Assembly (NCBI GenBank): GCA_902769875.1
Contig: CACXQV010000001.1
Span: 123,805 to 187,804 of the forward strand
Length of the DNA stretch: 64,000 nucleotides
From: an uncultured Bacteroidia bacterium
GTDB taxonomy: Bacteria; Bacteroidota; Bacteroidia; Bacteroidales; F082
Reading direction: 5' to 3'
In this document: positions 51,819 through 60,485 of the stretch, one piece after another
Position numbering within the stretch: the first letter of the stretch is position 1
How the letters are laid out: each line of letters starts with the position of its first letter
The notes under the pieces: model-generated
Seen by the model: the letters and a program-made list of their open reading frames with translations, nothing else
What the model was told of the DNA's origin: nothing
Database searches by the model: none
Translations under genes and position numbers: made by a program

Positions 51819-52235
51819 ATGGCAAGAAAGAAAGCAAATACGAATGACAACATCGTAAAAATGAGAGAATTAACCAAAGCAGAGGAACAAGTGATGCAGG
51901 TCATCTGGAACATTGGGCAAGGCTTCGTCAATGAAATTATGGCGGCCTATCCCGAACCCAAGCCAGCTTACAACACCGTGCTTTCCATCATCAAAATCCT
52001 CGAAAACAAGGGTTTCGTGAAGCACGAGACATTCTGCCGTGCCCATCGCTATTGTCCGGCCATCAGCAAGGAAGAATATTCGCATCGCTATTTGGGCAGC
52101 GTGGTGGAACGCTATTTCAACAATTCGTACTTAGACCTCGTTTCGGCCTTTGCCAAAAAGGAGAACTTCAGCGTCGAGGAACTGGAGGAAATGAGAAAAG
52201 CCATCGACGAGGCCATCGCTTCAGAAAGGAAATAA
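51819..52235 (+). CDS. BlaI/MecI/CopY-family transcriptional repressor
   Basis: A 138-residue winged-helix repressor of the BlaI/MecI family: ELTKAEEQVMQVIWNIGQGFVNEIM, then PAYNTVLSIIKILENKGFVKHE (recognition helix) and a helical C-terminal dimer part (SVEELEEMRKAIDEAI). Such repressors bind palindromes at their own promoter and are cleaved through a BlaR1-type sensor protease, encoded here three bases downstream. There is no beta-lactamase in the window; regulated genes probably include the LRR lipoprotein. Confidence 0.94.
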   Translation: MARKKANTNDNIVKMRELTKAEEQVMQVIWNIGQGFVNEIMAAYPEPKPAYNTVLSIIKILENKGFVKHETFCRAHRYCPAISKEEYSHRYLGSVVERYFNNSYLDLVSAFAKKENFSVEELEEMRKAIDEAIASERK

Positions 52236-52238
52236 ACC

Positions 52239-54584
52239 ATGAACGCACAAGAACTAATCATCGGTCATCTGCTGCCCATTGCAGCCACCGTTGCGGCGCT
52301 TTGGGTGGTGTATCACCTGCTGTTCCGCAACAGCAATCGCTTGCTTTTCAACCGTTTCTTCCTCTTGACGAGCATGTTGCTTGCCTTGGCCATGCCTTTG
52401 CTCGGCTTGCTCTCGGGAACGGAATTGCCGCAAATGGCGACCTTGAAACAAAACATGTTCAACGGCATGATGCTGAGCGAAGTGGTTGTCACACCTGACG
52501 GCCAACCCGTGTTGCCCGAAGTGACGGTAACGACTACTACTACGCCTTCGCGTTTCAGCGTGTGGCAAGTCGTTGGCGGCATTTATATAATAGGTGTCGG
52601 CGTGATGACGCTGCTGTTTCTCTTCAAGTTGGGCAAACTCGTCGCGCTCATCATCCGCTCGCCAAAGCGCAAGATGAGCGGCTGCACGGCGGTGTTCACT
52701 GGCCGCGACCAAGGCTCGTTTTCCTTCTTCCGCTATGCTTTTTTCCCCAACGAAAACGTGGACTCCGACATTATGCGGCACGAGATGAGCCACATCAGTC
52801 ACCACCATTCGTGGGACATCCTTTTCGCCGAGGTGATGATGATTCTGCAATGGTTCAATCCCTTCATCTATCTATATAAGAAGGAGTTGCAGAGCCTTCA
52901 CGAATACCAGGCCGACCGCGATGTGGTGGCCACTGGCGTTGACAAAAAGAACTATATGATGCTGATTTTGCAGCAGTGCACGGCTGTCGATTTCAGCGGA
53001 ATGAGCAATAATTTCAGTTTAATCCTTACCAAAAAACGAATCAAGATGATTACAAGAAACGAAAAGGCCAAGGGCCTCTGGTGGAGGCTCTTGGCGACAT
53101 TGCCGGTGCTGGCTATCCTGATGATTGCCAACACGAAAGTGACGGCTCAAGATGCTTCGAAAAAGCTCAACAACCGAGCCGTTGACAAACCCATAACGGT
53201 AGAAATGGGCCGGTTCGAAATCTTTGATGATGATGGTGCTCCCATGCAATTGAAAGACACCGTCATTTATTCCGATGACGGTTCATACGTCAAGTTCGAG
53301 ACTTCGGATGGTTTCCAACCTGAGACTGGTGAGCCATGCAAAAAATTGACCGTCACCTCCTACAATGCTGACGGCACGCCTTGCAACAATTTCTTCATCA
53401 CCGAAACGGAAAGAAGAGGCGATACGTCAACATACAGCATTGAGCCTTTTAGTATCTCTGGGAGCCTTTTCGAAACGCTATTGGATGTAGCCACTTCCAA
53501 AGAAGACACTGTCTATCAAATTGTTGAACAAATGCCTCAATATACAGGGGGTGAAAAAGCCATGAGGAAGTATGTGGCTGAAAACATCAAATATCCCCAA
53601 GAAGCAAAGGATAAAAATATCTCAGGCCGAGTGTTTGTGGGATTTGTTGTCGAGAAAGACGGCAGCATTTCCAATGTGAAAGTTGTGCGCGGCATCGGCG
53701 GCGGTTGCGATGAAGAAGCCGCTCGCGTCATCAAAGGGATGCCGAAATGGAAACCTGGCAAGCAAGATGGGAAGCCCGTTCGCGTCAATTACATGATGCC
53801 GGTTTTCTTCAAATTGGATGATAGTCAGCCGACAAAATCCGAAAAAAAGGAGAAAGCAAGCAATCCTGACATGACACCCGACAAAAATGGTGTTTATCAG
53901 ATTTGTGAACAAATGCCCGAGTTTCCTGGCGGTGTGAATGCTTTGATTGATCATGTGGGCAGAAACGTGGTTTATCCGGAGAAGGCAAAAGAAAAGGAGA
54001 TCGAAGGAAGGGTATTCGTGGGTTTCGTTGTCGAGAAAGACGGCAGCATCAGTGATGTGAAAGTCCTTCGAGGCATTGGAGGCGGCTGCGACGAGGAGGC
54101 CGTCCGTATTATCAGTGCCATGCCGAAGTGGAAGCCCGGAATGCAGGATGGCAAGCCTGTTCGTGTGAGTTATCAGATTCCCATCCACTTCAAGTTGGGG
54201 AATGGCACGAGAAACAAAAACAGTCTTGTCGGTAGCATTTGGGAAGGCACGGGCACGGGAACCAAAGACGGCGTGACCTACACTTGGCATTCCGTTTTGC
54301 AGTTCAACAGCGAGAACGAAGGTTTATTAATCGAGAAACTTGTTTCGCAAAAGAAAAACGCCGATCCTGTTGTTGAGTTCGAGAATGTCGCGATGGATTT
54401 CGAGTATGCTTTTGACGGCAAAAAGACGGGAGCCATTACCCCGAAAAACGGCGACGGCACCTATATGGACGAACTGCCGCCCGAGGGCTTCATCCTCAGT
54501 GAAGACGGCAAGACCATTGTCCTCAACTTCTATACTGCTACAGATGATACGGGGATAAAATTCGTCACCTATACAAGGAGATAG
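52239..54584 (+). CDS. BlaR1-type M56 sensor peptidase with two TonB domains
   Basis: A 781-residue membrane protein. N-terminal membrane segments (about residues 5-55, 105-135 and 285-300) enclose the M56 peptidase part with HEMSH (181-185) and HEYQAD (221-226), the zinc-binding features. After the last membrane segment two TonB C-terminal domains repeat at about 428-526 and 554-652 (both with GRVFVGFVVEKDGSIS and RGIGGGCDEEA), followed by a C-terminal beta-rich domain of about 110 residues. TonB repeats fused to M56 sensors occur in Bacteroidota; two in tandem plus the extra domain is unusual. The gene is coupled to the repressor gene (three-base gap). Confidence 0.92.
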   Translation: MNAQELIIGHLLPIAATVAALWVVYHLLFRNSNRLLFNRFFLLTSMLLALAMPLLGLLSGTELPQMATLKQNMFNGMMLSEVVVTPDGQPVLPEVTVTTTTTPSRFSVWQVVGGIYIIGVGVMTLLFLFKLGKLVALIIRSPKRKMSGCTAVFTGRDQGSFSFFRYAFFPNENVDSDIMRHEMSHISHHHSWDILFAEVMMILQWFNPFIYLYKKELQSLHEYQADRDVVATGVDKKNYMMLILQQCTAVDFSGMSNNFSLILTKKRIKMITRNEKAKGLWWRLLATLPVLAILMIANTKVTAQDASKKLNNRAVDKPITVEMGRFEIFDDDGAPMQLKDTVIYSDDGSYVKFETSDGFQPETGEPCKKLTVTSYNADGTPCNNFFITETERRGDTSTYSIEPFSISGSLFETLLDVATSKEDTVYQIVEQMPQYTGGEKAMRKYVAENIKYPQEAKDKNISGRVFVGFVVEKDGSISNVKVVRGIGGGCDEEAARVIKGMPKWKPGKQDGKPVRVNYMMPVFFKLDDSQPTKSEKKEKASNPDMTPDKNGVYQICEQMPEFPGGVNALIDHVGRNVVYPEKAKEKEIEGRVFVGFVVEKDGSISDVKVLRGIGGGCDEEAVRIISAMPKWKPGMQDGKPVRVSYQIPIHFKLGNGTRNKNSLVGSIWEGTGTGTKDGVTYTWHSVLQFNSENEGLLIEKLVSQKKNADPVVEFENVAMDFEYAFDGKKTGAITPKNGDGTYMDELPPEGFILSEDGKTIVLNFYTATDDTGIKFVTYTRR

Positions 54585-54599
54585 TGTTTTCCATACAGA

Positions 54600-54663
54600 A
54601 ATCGCAGAATTATGGGAAGCGCGAAGCGCAAAATTCCCACGGTTCTGCGATTTCCGCGTGAGA
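54600..54663. repeat. REP-like hairpin, CACGCAGAAT family
   Basis: CAGAAATCGCAGAATTATGGGAA at the left and TTCCCACGGTTCTGCGATTT at the right form a long stem around GCGCGAAGCGC. It is related to the elements at 20269-20349 and 59225-59435. Confidence 0.7.
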
Positions 54664-54666
54664 AAT

Positions 54667-55308
54667 TTATTCGATAATCAACTGCTCCCACCTGATTTTC
54701 GGCACAAACTGCACCCCATCCGCATCGCGGTAATAGGCCAGTTTTTCGCCAGCATCCACAGGCTGCAACTTGATTTTCTCGTTGCCCTTGCCAATGGCTA
54801 AAATTAGGAGCGGTTCGTAGGGCAAATTGAAAGCCTCGGTGATTTTGGCTTTGTTGAAGGCTCCAATCATGATGCCATTCAAGCCCATTTCGGTGGCTTT
54901 CAGCAACATGCTTTGGGCCGCAATGCCAAGGTCGATGTCCACGAACTTGTTTTCGGGAACGGTGCTGCAAATGATGATGAAAGCCTCGGGTTCCGTGCCG
55001 TGGAATGGGAGGTGCAATTCAGGCAACAAGCCGCCGAGTTTCATGTTTTGGGTGATGATTTCCGCGCCCGTTTCTTTGGTCACCAATTTGAAGCGAAGCA
55101 CCTGCTGGTTTTTCGCCGAGGCGATTTTGGCGTTCACCGCCACGATGCGCTCCAGCATATCACGCTTCACCACAAATTCCTGATTATAACCGCGATAGCT
55201 GCGGTTTTTTTCCATTAATGATTCTATTGAGGTGTGTTTTACCACGGTCTTTTTGGCACCTTTGCCGAAGATTTCCTCATAGCGTTTTTCCAAATATCCG
55301 TCTGCCAT
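54667..55308 (-). CDS. Nitroreductase-family protein
   Basis: The start at 55308 (MADGYLEKRYEEIFGKG) removes 62 codons of noncoding sequence and gives the usual length of 213 residues. FMN-dependent nitroreductase fold: ESLMEKNRSYRGY at the N-terminus (FMN phosphate contact), VAVNAKIASAKNQQVLRFKLV, VDIDLGIAAQSMLLKATEMGLNGIMIGAF and LILAIGKGNEKIKL. It uses NAD(P)H to reduce an unknown nitro or quinone substrate. It is divergent to the RhuM-like gene; the two starts are 78 bases apart. Confidence 0.92.
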   Translation of the reverse strand: MADGYLEKRYEEIFGKGAKKTVVKHTSIESLMEKNRSYRGYNQEFVVKRDMLERIVAVNAKIASAKNQQVLRFKLVTKETGAEIITQNMKLGGLLPELHLPFHGTEPEAFIIICSTVPENKFVDIDLGIAAQSMLLKATEMGLNGIMIGAFNKAKITEAFNLPYEPLLILAIGKGNEKIKLQPVDAGEKLAYYRDADGVQFVPKIRWEQLIIE

Positions 55309-55358
55309 AGTCGTTGGTTTTGTTCCTGTTTCAGCGGCGAAGATACGGAATATTTGAT

Positions 55359-55366
55359 TACTTTTG
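55359..55366 (+). promoter_or_regulatory. -7 box of the RhuM-like gene
   Basis: TACTTTTG, 21 bases upstream of the ATG at 55387. Confidence 0.5.
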
Positions 55367-55386
55367 CGCCATAATCGACAATACTT

Positions 55387-56295
55387 ATGAATCAAAGTGA
55401 TAGTTCCGTTCTTTTGCCCGCTCCTACGAACAAAGGGGAGATAGTGCTTTATCAGTCCGACGACCAAATTTCCTTGGAAGTCAAGTTGGAGCATGAAACG
55501 GTTTGGCTAACCCAACAGCAAATGGCCATTTTGTTTGACGTAAAAGAGAACAACATAACATACCACATCCAGAGTGTCTATAAAACCCACGAGCTCGAAC
55601 CTGAATCAACTACTCAAAAAATTAGAGTAGTTCGAAAAGAAGGCCATCGGCAAGTGAATCGGCAAATTGATTTCTACAATCTTGACATGATTATCTCTGT
55701 CGGTTATCGTGTCAATAGTTCTAATGCCACGCAATTTCGCCGTTGGGCTACCAGCGTGTTGAAAGAGTATATGTTGAAAGGTTATGCCGTGAATCAACGG
55801 CTGATAGCGATGGAAGAACGAATTGACAGACGGCTTGCCCAACATGAAAGCATTCTGCAAAAGCATCAAGAAAAAATCGACTTTTTTGTCCGCACCAATA
55901 TTCCGCCAGTGGAGCAGGTGTTTTTTGATGGGGAGTTTTTCGAGGCTCGTGTATTGCTCGAAAAACTCATCAAAAGCGCACGACATAGGGTTGTGGTCAT
56001 TGACGCATACGTTGATGCCGCGACTTTCGAGATGCTCGATGTACGCAACAAGGGCGTTTCTGCCGACATCTATTCAGGCAGGGATTTGTCTGCCATCAGA
56101 GATGCACATAATGACTCTTCGAAAGTCGAAGCGATAGCAACGCACTTGTGGTCAAAGCCCTCGCACGACCGTTGGTTGATTATTGACGATTCCTTGTACC
56201 ATTGTGGCCACTCGCTCAAAGACATGGGACGCAAACTTTCCGCCATCACCCTGATGGGAACTTCGCCTGAAACGATACTTGGTCAAGTTGGATAA
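55387..56295 (+). CDS. RhuM-family protein with a PLD-like C-terminal part
   Basis: A 302-residue protein. The N-terminal half matches RhuM family proteins: ETVWLTQQQMAILFDVKENNITYHI, YNLDMIISVGYRVNSSNATQFRRWAT, VLKEYMLKGYAVNQ. The C-terminal half (about 180-302) has the sense of a phospholipase D-like fold: VVVIDAYVDAATFEML and KPSHDRWLIIDDSLYHCGHSLKD, with H-x-R/W in place of the HKD motif. RhuM proteins are found in pathogenicity islands and near mobile elements, and the function is unknown. A DNA-related or defence role is inferred. Confidence 0.82.
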   Translation: MNQSDSSVLLPAPTNKGEIVLYQSDDQISLEVKLEHETVWLTQQQMAILFDVKENNITYHIQSVYKTHELEPESTTQKIRVVRKEGHRQVNRQIDFYNLDMIISVGYRVNSSNATQFRRWATSVLKEYMLKGYAVNQRLIAMEERIDRRLAQHESILQKHQEKIDFFVRTNIPPVEQVFFDGEFFEARVLLEKLIKSARHRVVVIDAYVDAATFEMLDVRNKGVSADIYSGRDLSAIRDAHNDSSKVEAIATHLWSKPSHDRWLIIDDSLYHCGHSLKDMGRKLSAITLMGTSPETILGQVG

Positions 56296-56325
56296 AAGTG
56301 TCATTCCTTCTGCCCAAATCTTGAT

Positions 56326-56341
56326 TATTTTTGTATTTTTG
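56326..56341 (+). promoter_or_regulatory. Two overlapping -7 boxes before the HYC_CC_PP gene
   Basis: TATTTTTG occurs twice, at 56326-56333 and 56334-56341. The second ends five bases before the ATG, so the message may be leaderless. Confidence 0.55.
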
Positions 56342-56346
56342 CGCCC

Positions 56347-56808
56347 ATGAAAAAACGCCTGCTTCAATTCGGCTCTTTTTTGATGGCTCTTGTGGTGCTT
56401 TTCGTTTCCATAGGTTGGGACGTAAAATACCACTATTGCACGGCGGAGCATCGCCTTTCGGGGAACTTCGGCGAGGCGGCGGAATCGTGCCTGCATTGCA
56501 TTGGGCATGAGCACGAACACGAAGCCAGTTTTGCACAACCGCATGAAATCCAGTTCGATGCAAAGTGCTGTTGCGAGGATTTCGAGAGCAAAATCCAGTT
56601 CGCGAGCAACTATGTTTTTTCAATCGAAAAGCACTTGAACGTGCAATTTCAGCCTAATGTTTTGGTCAATCTCGGCCTTCATGACCTGATGCCGAAGGCA
56701 AAACTGGCGTTGCTGCATTTCACGGTGCGAAAAATTCCGCCTTTCCAGTCCTCAAGGGACAGGTTGGTGTTTTTCTCTTCCTTGCGACTCAATCCTTTGG
56801 TTTCCTAA
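56347..56808 (+). CDS. HYC_CC_PP-family protein
   Basis: A 153-residue secreted or membrane-anchored protein with a signal sequence (LLQFGSFLMALVVLFVSIGWDV). The family name motifs are all visible: KYHYCTAEH (HYC), DAKCCCEDF (CC) and, near the end, KIPPF (PP). It is His/Cys-rich (CLHCIGHEHEHEASF) in the middle and so probably binds a metal ion. It precedes the TonB-dependent receptor, as is usual for the family in Bacteroidota, and together they may handle metal uptake. Confidence 0.88.
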   Translation: MKKRLLQFGSFLMALVVLFVSIGWDVKYHYCTAEHRLSGNFGEAAESCLHCIGHEHEHEASFAQPHEIQFDAKCCCEDFESKIQFASNYVFSIEKHLNVQFQPNVLVNLGLHDLMPKAKLALLHFTVRKIPPFQSSRDRLVFFSSLRLNPLVS

Positions 56809-56818
56809 TTCTTCGTTC

Positions 56819-56895
56819 TGGCGGATTTGCGATTCGCCTGCATCGAAAAGGGGATTTCAAATCCCCATCTCAACATTTCCGGATTACAAATCCGG
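56819..56895. repeat. Cluster of three small hairpins
   Basis: GGCGGATTTGCGATTCGCC (imperfect), GGGGATTTCAAATCCCC (56850-56866) and CCGGATTACAAATCCGG (56879-56895) follow one another between the HYC_CC_PP gene and the TonB receptor. They share the form xGGATT...AATCCx and could act as attenuator or REP sequences. Confidence 0.6.
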
Positions 56896-56980
56896 CAAAA
56901 CAGAGGTGCATCATTGCATTTTGCGACTGCCACGGTGTGACAGCCCTACAAACCCAGTTTAAATCTTGAATTATAGAATT

Positions 56981-59218
56981 ATGAAAACCAACAAAATAAC
57001 CCTTATCACCATATTATTAATGGCCTTTGCCACCACCGCCTTTGCCCAAGGCTTCATTGAGGGCACGGTTTATGAGCAGAACGAAAACGGCGAGAAAACC
57101 CCGCTGCCGGGCGTGAACGTGTATTGGAAAATCGTCAACGAGGGCGTTGTGACCGATGCCCACGGACATTACAAAATCCCGCTGCACGAGCGCATCGGAT
57201 GCCTCGTGTTCAGTTGCATCAGCTACGAGAACGACACCATCCACCACATGGCGGAACCCGCACATTACGACCACATTTTCAATTCCGCACACATACTCAA
57301 CGAAGTGGAAATCAAGGCGCGCGAGAAGGCTTCCTACATCAATCCCATCACGCCGATGGCCGTGCAAAACATCACTTCGGAAAGCCTCAAACGCGCTGCT
57401 TGTTGCACCCTTGCGGGCAGTTTCGAGAACAATGCTTCGGTGGATGTGAACTACAGCGATGCCGTCACAGGCGCCAAGCAAATCCAACTGCTCGGATTGA
57501 GTGGTATCTACACCCAAATGATGACCGAAATCATCCCCAATTTCCGTGGTTTGGCGTCCACTTTCGGCCTGAACTATGTGCCTGGCACTTGGATGAACGG
57601 CATTCAGGTTTCCAAGGGAACATCCTCTGTCAGAAATGGTTACGAGTCCATCACGGGACAAATCAACGTGGATTACAAGGAACCCTTGCCCAACAAGAGC
57701 GAGAAAGTGTTTTTCAACCTTTATGCCAACTCAATGTTGATGACGGATTTCAACTTCAACGGTCGCGTCAAGGTGGGGAAAAACGACGGCATTATGCTTT
57801 TCGGCCACGTGAGCCACAATTTTATGAAGATGGACGATAATGGCGACACCTTCTTGGACGACCCGATGACCACACAATACAATGTGTTTCTGCGCTATAA
57901 CCATCCCCATATTGGGCATTTCGGATGCAAGTTGGGCATAAAAGCCTTGAAGGAAACCCGCCTTGGCGGACAAATGGACTTCGACCCGAAGCACCGTTTG
58001 GAAGAAGGCTACAACCTGTACGGCATCAGCATCAACACCGAGCGTTACGAGGCTTTTGCCAAAGGCGGCTACCACTTTGACCGCAAAGACACCAGCCTCG
58101 GTCTGCAACAGCAAGTGACTTACCACAAAATGAACTCGTATTACGGCCTCACCGACTACAACGCCAACCAACTTTCCTATTATGCCAATTTATTGTTTGA
58201 CTCCTACATCGTCAACGACCATCACACCTATTCCGTGGGTGCCAGTTATACTTACGACAAATACGATGAACACTTGAAAGACAGCTCTTTCCTGCGTGTT
58301 GAGCAAGTTCCCGGAGTGTTTGCCGAGTATGTCTTCAACGACGACCACCATTGGAGCGTGATTGCAGGCTTCCGCGCCGACTACAACACCTATTACAAAA
58401 AGATGCTCTACACGCCGCGCCTGCATATACGCTTCAAGACCCACGATGACTTTGCAATAAGGGTATCGGCGGGCAAAGGCTACCGTTCACCCAATGTGTT
58501 GGCCGAAAACTCCACGATGTTGGCTTCGGCTCGTCGCATTGTCTTCAAAAACACGCCGAAGATGGAAGACGCTTGGAACTATGGCATCAACCTGACCAAA
58601 AGCATCACCTTTGGCTGGCGCGATCTTATCCTTCAGGCCGATTTCTACCGCACCGATTTCGTCAACCAAATCGTCCTCGACCGCGATGCCGATGCGCACC
58701 AAGTCCGTATTTACAACCTCGACGGGAAATCCTATTCCAACAGTGCCCAAATTGAGGCCAATTGCGAGATTTTCAAGGACTTCGACCTGACTTTGGCTTT
58801 CCGCTACAACGATGTGAAAATGACCATCAACGACACTTTGAGAGAGAAGCCTTTCGTGAACCGTTACAAGGGTTTGGTCACGATGTCGTACGCGCCTGGC
58901 ACTTGGCAAATCGACTTCACGACACAGTTCAATGGCGACAGCCGCGTCCCTGATTTGAGCGGCAACGCCACCGCCGTGGCCCACGGACAAGATATTAGGC
59001 GTTCTCCTTTCTATGTCATTATGAACGCTCAGGTTATGAAGAAGTTGGGTAAGTGTTGGGAAATCTACATAGGAGGCGAGAACTTGACCAACTACACGCA
59101 GAAATATCCCATCATTTCAGCTGAAAATCCTATGAGTGAAGATTTCGATGCTTCGATGGTTTGGGGACCGCTTTCCGGGGTGCGTGCATATTTGGGTGTG
59201 AGGTTCTCGATAAAGTAA
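56981..59218 (+). CDS. TonB-dependent receptor
   Basis: The start at 56981 (MKTNKITLITILLMAFA) gives the signal peptide ending TAFAQ. The 745-residue outer-membrane receptor begins with a carboxypeptidase-regulatory-like domain (about 22-110: GTVYEQNENGEKTPLPGVNVYW), then a plug (about 120-240: ITPMAVQNITSESL, VRNGYESITGQINVDYKEP) and a 22-strand barrel ending GVRAYLGVRFSIK with a C-terminal hydrophobic residue. The substrate is unknown; the HYC_CC_PP gene just upstream suggests a metal ion or chelate. The leader of about 170 bases contains three hairpins. Confidence 0.92.
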   Translation: MKTNKITLITILLMAFATTAFAQGFIEGTVYEQNENGEKTPLPGVNVYWKIVNEGVVTDAHGHYKIPLHERIGCLVFSCISYENDTIHHMAEPAHYDHIFNSAHILNEVEIKAREKASYINPITPMAVQNITSESLKRAACCTLAGSFENNASVDVNYSDAVTGAKQIQLLGLSGIYTQMMTEIIPNFRGLASTFGLNYVPGTWMNGIQVSKGTSSVRNGYESITGQINVDYKEPLPNKSEKVFFNLYANSMLMTDFNFNGRVKVGKNDGIMLFGHVSHNFMKMDDNGDTFLDDPMTTQYNVFLRYNHPHIGHFGCKLGIKALKETRLGGQMDFDPKHRLEEGYNLYGISINTERYEAFAKGGYHFDRKDTSLGLQQQVTYHKMNSYYGLTDYNANQLSYYANLLFDSYIVNDHHTYSVGASYTYDKYDEHLKDSSFLRVEQVPGVFAEYVFNDDHHWSVIAGFRADYNTYYKKMLYTPRLHIRFKTHDDFAIRVSAGKGYRSPNVLAENSTMLASARRIVFKNTPKMEDAWNYGINLTKSITFGWRDLILQADFYRTDFVNQIVLDRDADAHQVRIYNLDGKSYSNSAQIEANCEIFKDFDLTLAFRYNDVKMTINDTLREKPFVNRYKGLVTMSYAPGTWQIDFTTQFNGDSRVPDLSGNATAVAHGQDIRRSPFYVIMNAQVMKKLGKCWEIYIGGENLTNYTQKYPIISAENPMSEDFDASMVWGPLSGVRAYLGVRFSIK

Positions 59219-59219
59219 T

Positions 59220-59235
59220 TGTTTCACGTGAAATC
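59220..59235. other. parS-like site 3 (weaker)
   Basis: TGTTTCACGTGAAATC matches the parS palindrome at 14 of 16 positions, directly after the TonB receptor gene. Confidence 0.4.
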
Positions 59236-59435
59236 CGTATTATTTTCACGCAGAATCCGCAGAATCGCAAAGCGAAATAAAGCCAGTGTCTGGCAGGTTT
59301 CCCATAATTCTGCGTATTCTGCGTGAGAAACAACCATCCGTCAGGCTTCCCATAATTCTGCGTATTCTGCGTGAGAAACAACCATCTGTCAGGCTTCAAA
59401 TATTTCTGCGCTTTCTGCGTGAGAAAAAAAGTGTA
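59225..59435. repeat. CACGCAGAAT-family element with 48-base tandem units
   Basis: Begins with CACGCAGAATCCGCAGAATC, followed by an AATTCTGCGTATTCTGCGTGAGAAAC segment that is repeated with a period of 48 bases (59301, 59349, 59397; the last one is diverged). It fills the gap in front of the Sel1 gene, whose promoter (TACTTTTG, 59434-59441) begins at its end. Confidence 0.85.
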
Positions 59436-59441
59436 CTTTTG
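59434..59441 (+). promoter_or_regulatory. -7 box of the Sel1-repeat gene
   Basis: TACTTTTG, 22 bases upstream of the ATG at 59463. Confidence 0.6.
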
Positions 59442-59462
59442 CAGCCAGAAAACACGCATCAA

Positions 59463-60365
59463 ATGAAGAAATTCCTTTTGTTATTCGCCACAGCATTGAT
59501 GCTGGCTGCCTGCGGACAGAAAGACGACAAAAAGCAAGAACAACCAGAGAAGAAAGAGGTGTCGGTACCCCAAGGCGTGCCGGTTGCGCCTATGCAACAA
59601 ATCCAAGTTCCGGAAAAGGATGGCATTGATCCCTCTTCCTTGGGCAGCTCAAACGGCCCAGTGCTGAGCTTGGAGGAAGGCCAGCCCTTGGATTTCAGTC
59701 AGCTGATGGGTGGGCGCAAGTCGTTCCAAGACCAAGTCATCGAGCATCTCGACACCATCGTCGCGCAAGCCAAGGAAGGCAAAGCCGAATACGAATACCT
59801 TTACGGGCTTTGCTACGAAAACGGCTGGGGCGTGGAGCAAAACCCCAAACAAGCCTTTTCGTGGTATTCGAAGTCGGCGGAACAGGATTATGCCGCAGCA
59901 TGCAACTCGCTCGGCAACCTCTACCGTATGGGTACGGGTGTGGCCGCCAATGCCAACAAAGCCCTCGAATGGTATCGCAAAGGCGCGAAAGGTGGCGATG
60001 GTCAAGCGATGCTCAACCTTGGCAACTGCTATTTCTACGGGATGGGCGTGAAGAAAGACGAAAAGACGGCCGTCAAATGGTGGACCGATGCGGCTGAGGC
60101 GGGCAATGCCTTCGCCATGTCGCAGATGGGCGACTGCTATTATTTTGGTATCGGGGTGGAGAAAGACCTCAAAAAGGCCATTGAATACTATCAGCCAGCC
60201 GCCGACAAAAACATCTCGAATGCGCAATTCCGCTTGGGCATTTTGTACTACACCGGGAATGGCGTGCAGCAAGACCAAACCTACGCCAAGTTGCTGATGC
60301 GCAAAGCCAGCGACGGCGGGATGCACGAAGCACAGGATTTCTTGGAGAAGAGTTTTAAGGAATGA
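59463..60365 (+). CDS. Sel1-repeat lipoprotein
   Basis: I take the ATG at 59463 (MKKFLLLFATALMLAACG); 59 codons upstream are translated tandem repeat. The 300-residue lipoprotein (lipobox ALMLAAC) has an acidic-basic linker rich in Lys/Glu (about 20-60) and then at least five Sel1-like TPR repeats (about 110-290) of the type AFSWYSKSAEQDYAAACNSL, ALEWYRKGAKGGDGQAMLNL and AIEYYQPAADKNISNAQFRL. Sel1 repeats bind proteins, often in envelope signalling or assembly. The partner is unknown. Confidence 0.88.
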   Translation: MKKFLLLFATALMLAACGQKDDKKQEQPEKKEVSVPQGVPVAPMQQIQVPEKDGIDPSSLGSSNGPVLSLEEGQPLDFSQLMGGRKSFQDQVIEHLDTIVAQAKEGKAEYEYLYGLCYENGWGVEQNPKQAFSWYSKSAEQDYAAACNSLGNLYRMGTGVAANANKALEWYRKGAKGGDGQAMLNLGNCYFYGMGVKKDEKTAVKWWTDAAEAGNAFAMSQMGDCYYFGIGVEKDLKKAIEYYQPAADKNISNAQFRLGILYYTGNGVQQDQTYAKLLMRKASDGGMHEAQDFLEKSFKE

Positions 60366-60380
60366 AGAAAACAATAATCT

Positions 60381-60485
60381 ATGATAATCGATAAAGCTCT
60401 ATTAGATAACCTCTCCGCCCAAGCCAAAGCATCACCCCGACTGCGCATAACCTACGACCTTCGGAACGCGCCAGAGGATAATTGA
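60381..60485 (+). pseudogene. wbuC: Truncated WbuC-family cupin gene
   Basis: A 34-codon frame, ATG to TGA, reads MIIDKALLDNLSAQAKASPR followed by LRITYDLRNAPED. From memory this matches the start of WbuC-family cupin-fold metalloproteins (about 130 residues), which continue with SQRMLNAL and a His-rich cupin core. All of the core is missing. It ends where the AT-rich three-gene island begins, so insertion of the island or a deletion probably removed the rest. The following 125 bases to 60610 hold only a 25-codon frame (60504-60581) that I cannot support as a gene. Confidence 0.65.

Noticed and set aside
56809-56980. Cobalamin riboswitch before the TonB receptor
   Set aside because: I looked for a B12-box-like core and did not find one; only three small hairpins are visible.
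59286-59462. N-terminal extension of the Sel1-repeat protein
   Set aside because: These codons are the translated 48-base tandem repeat and lie upstream of or across the -7 box; the lipoprotein signal starts at 59463.
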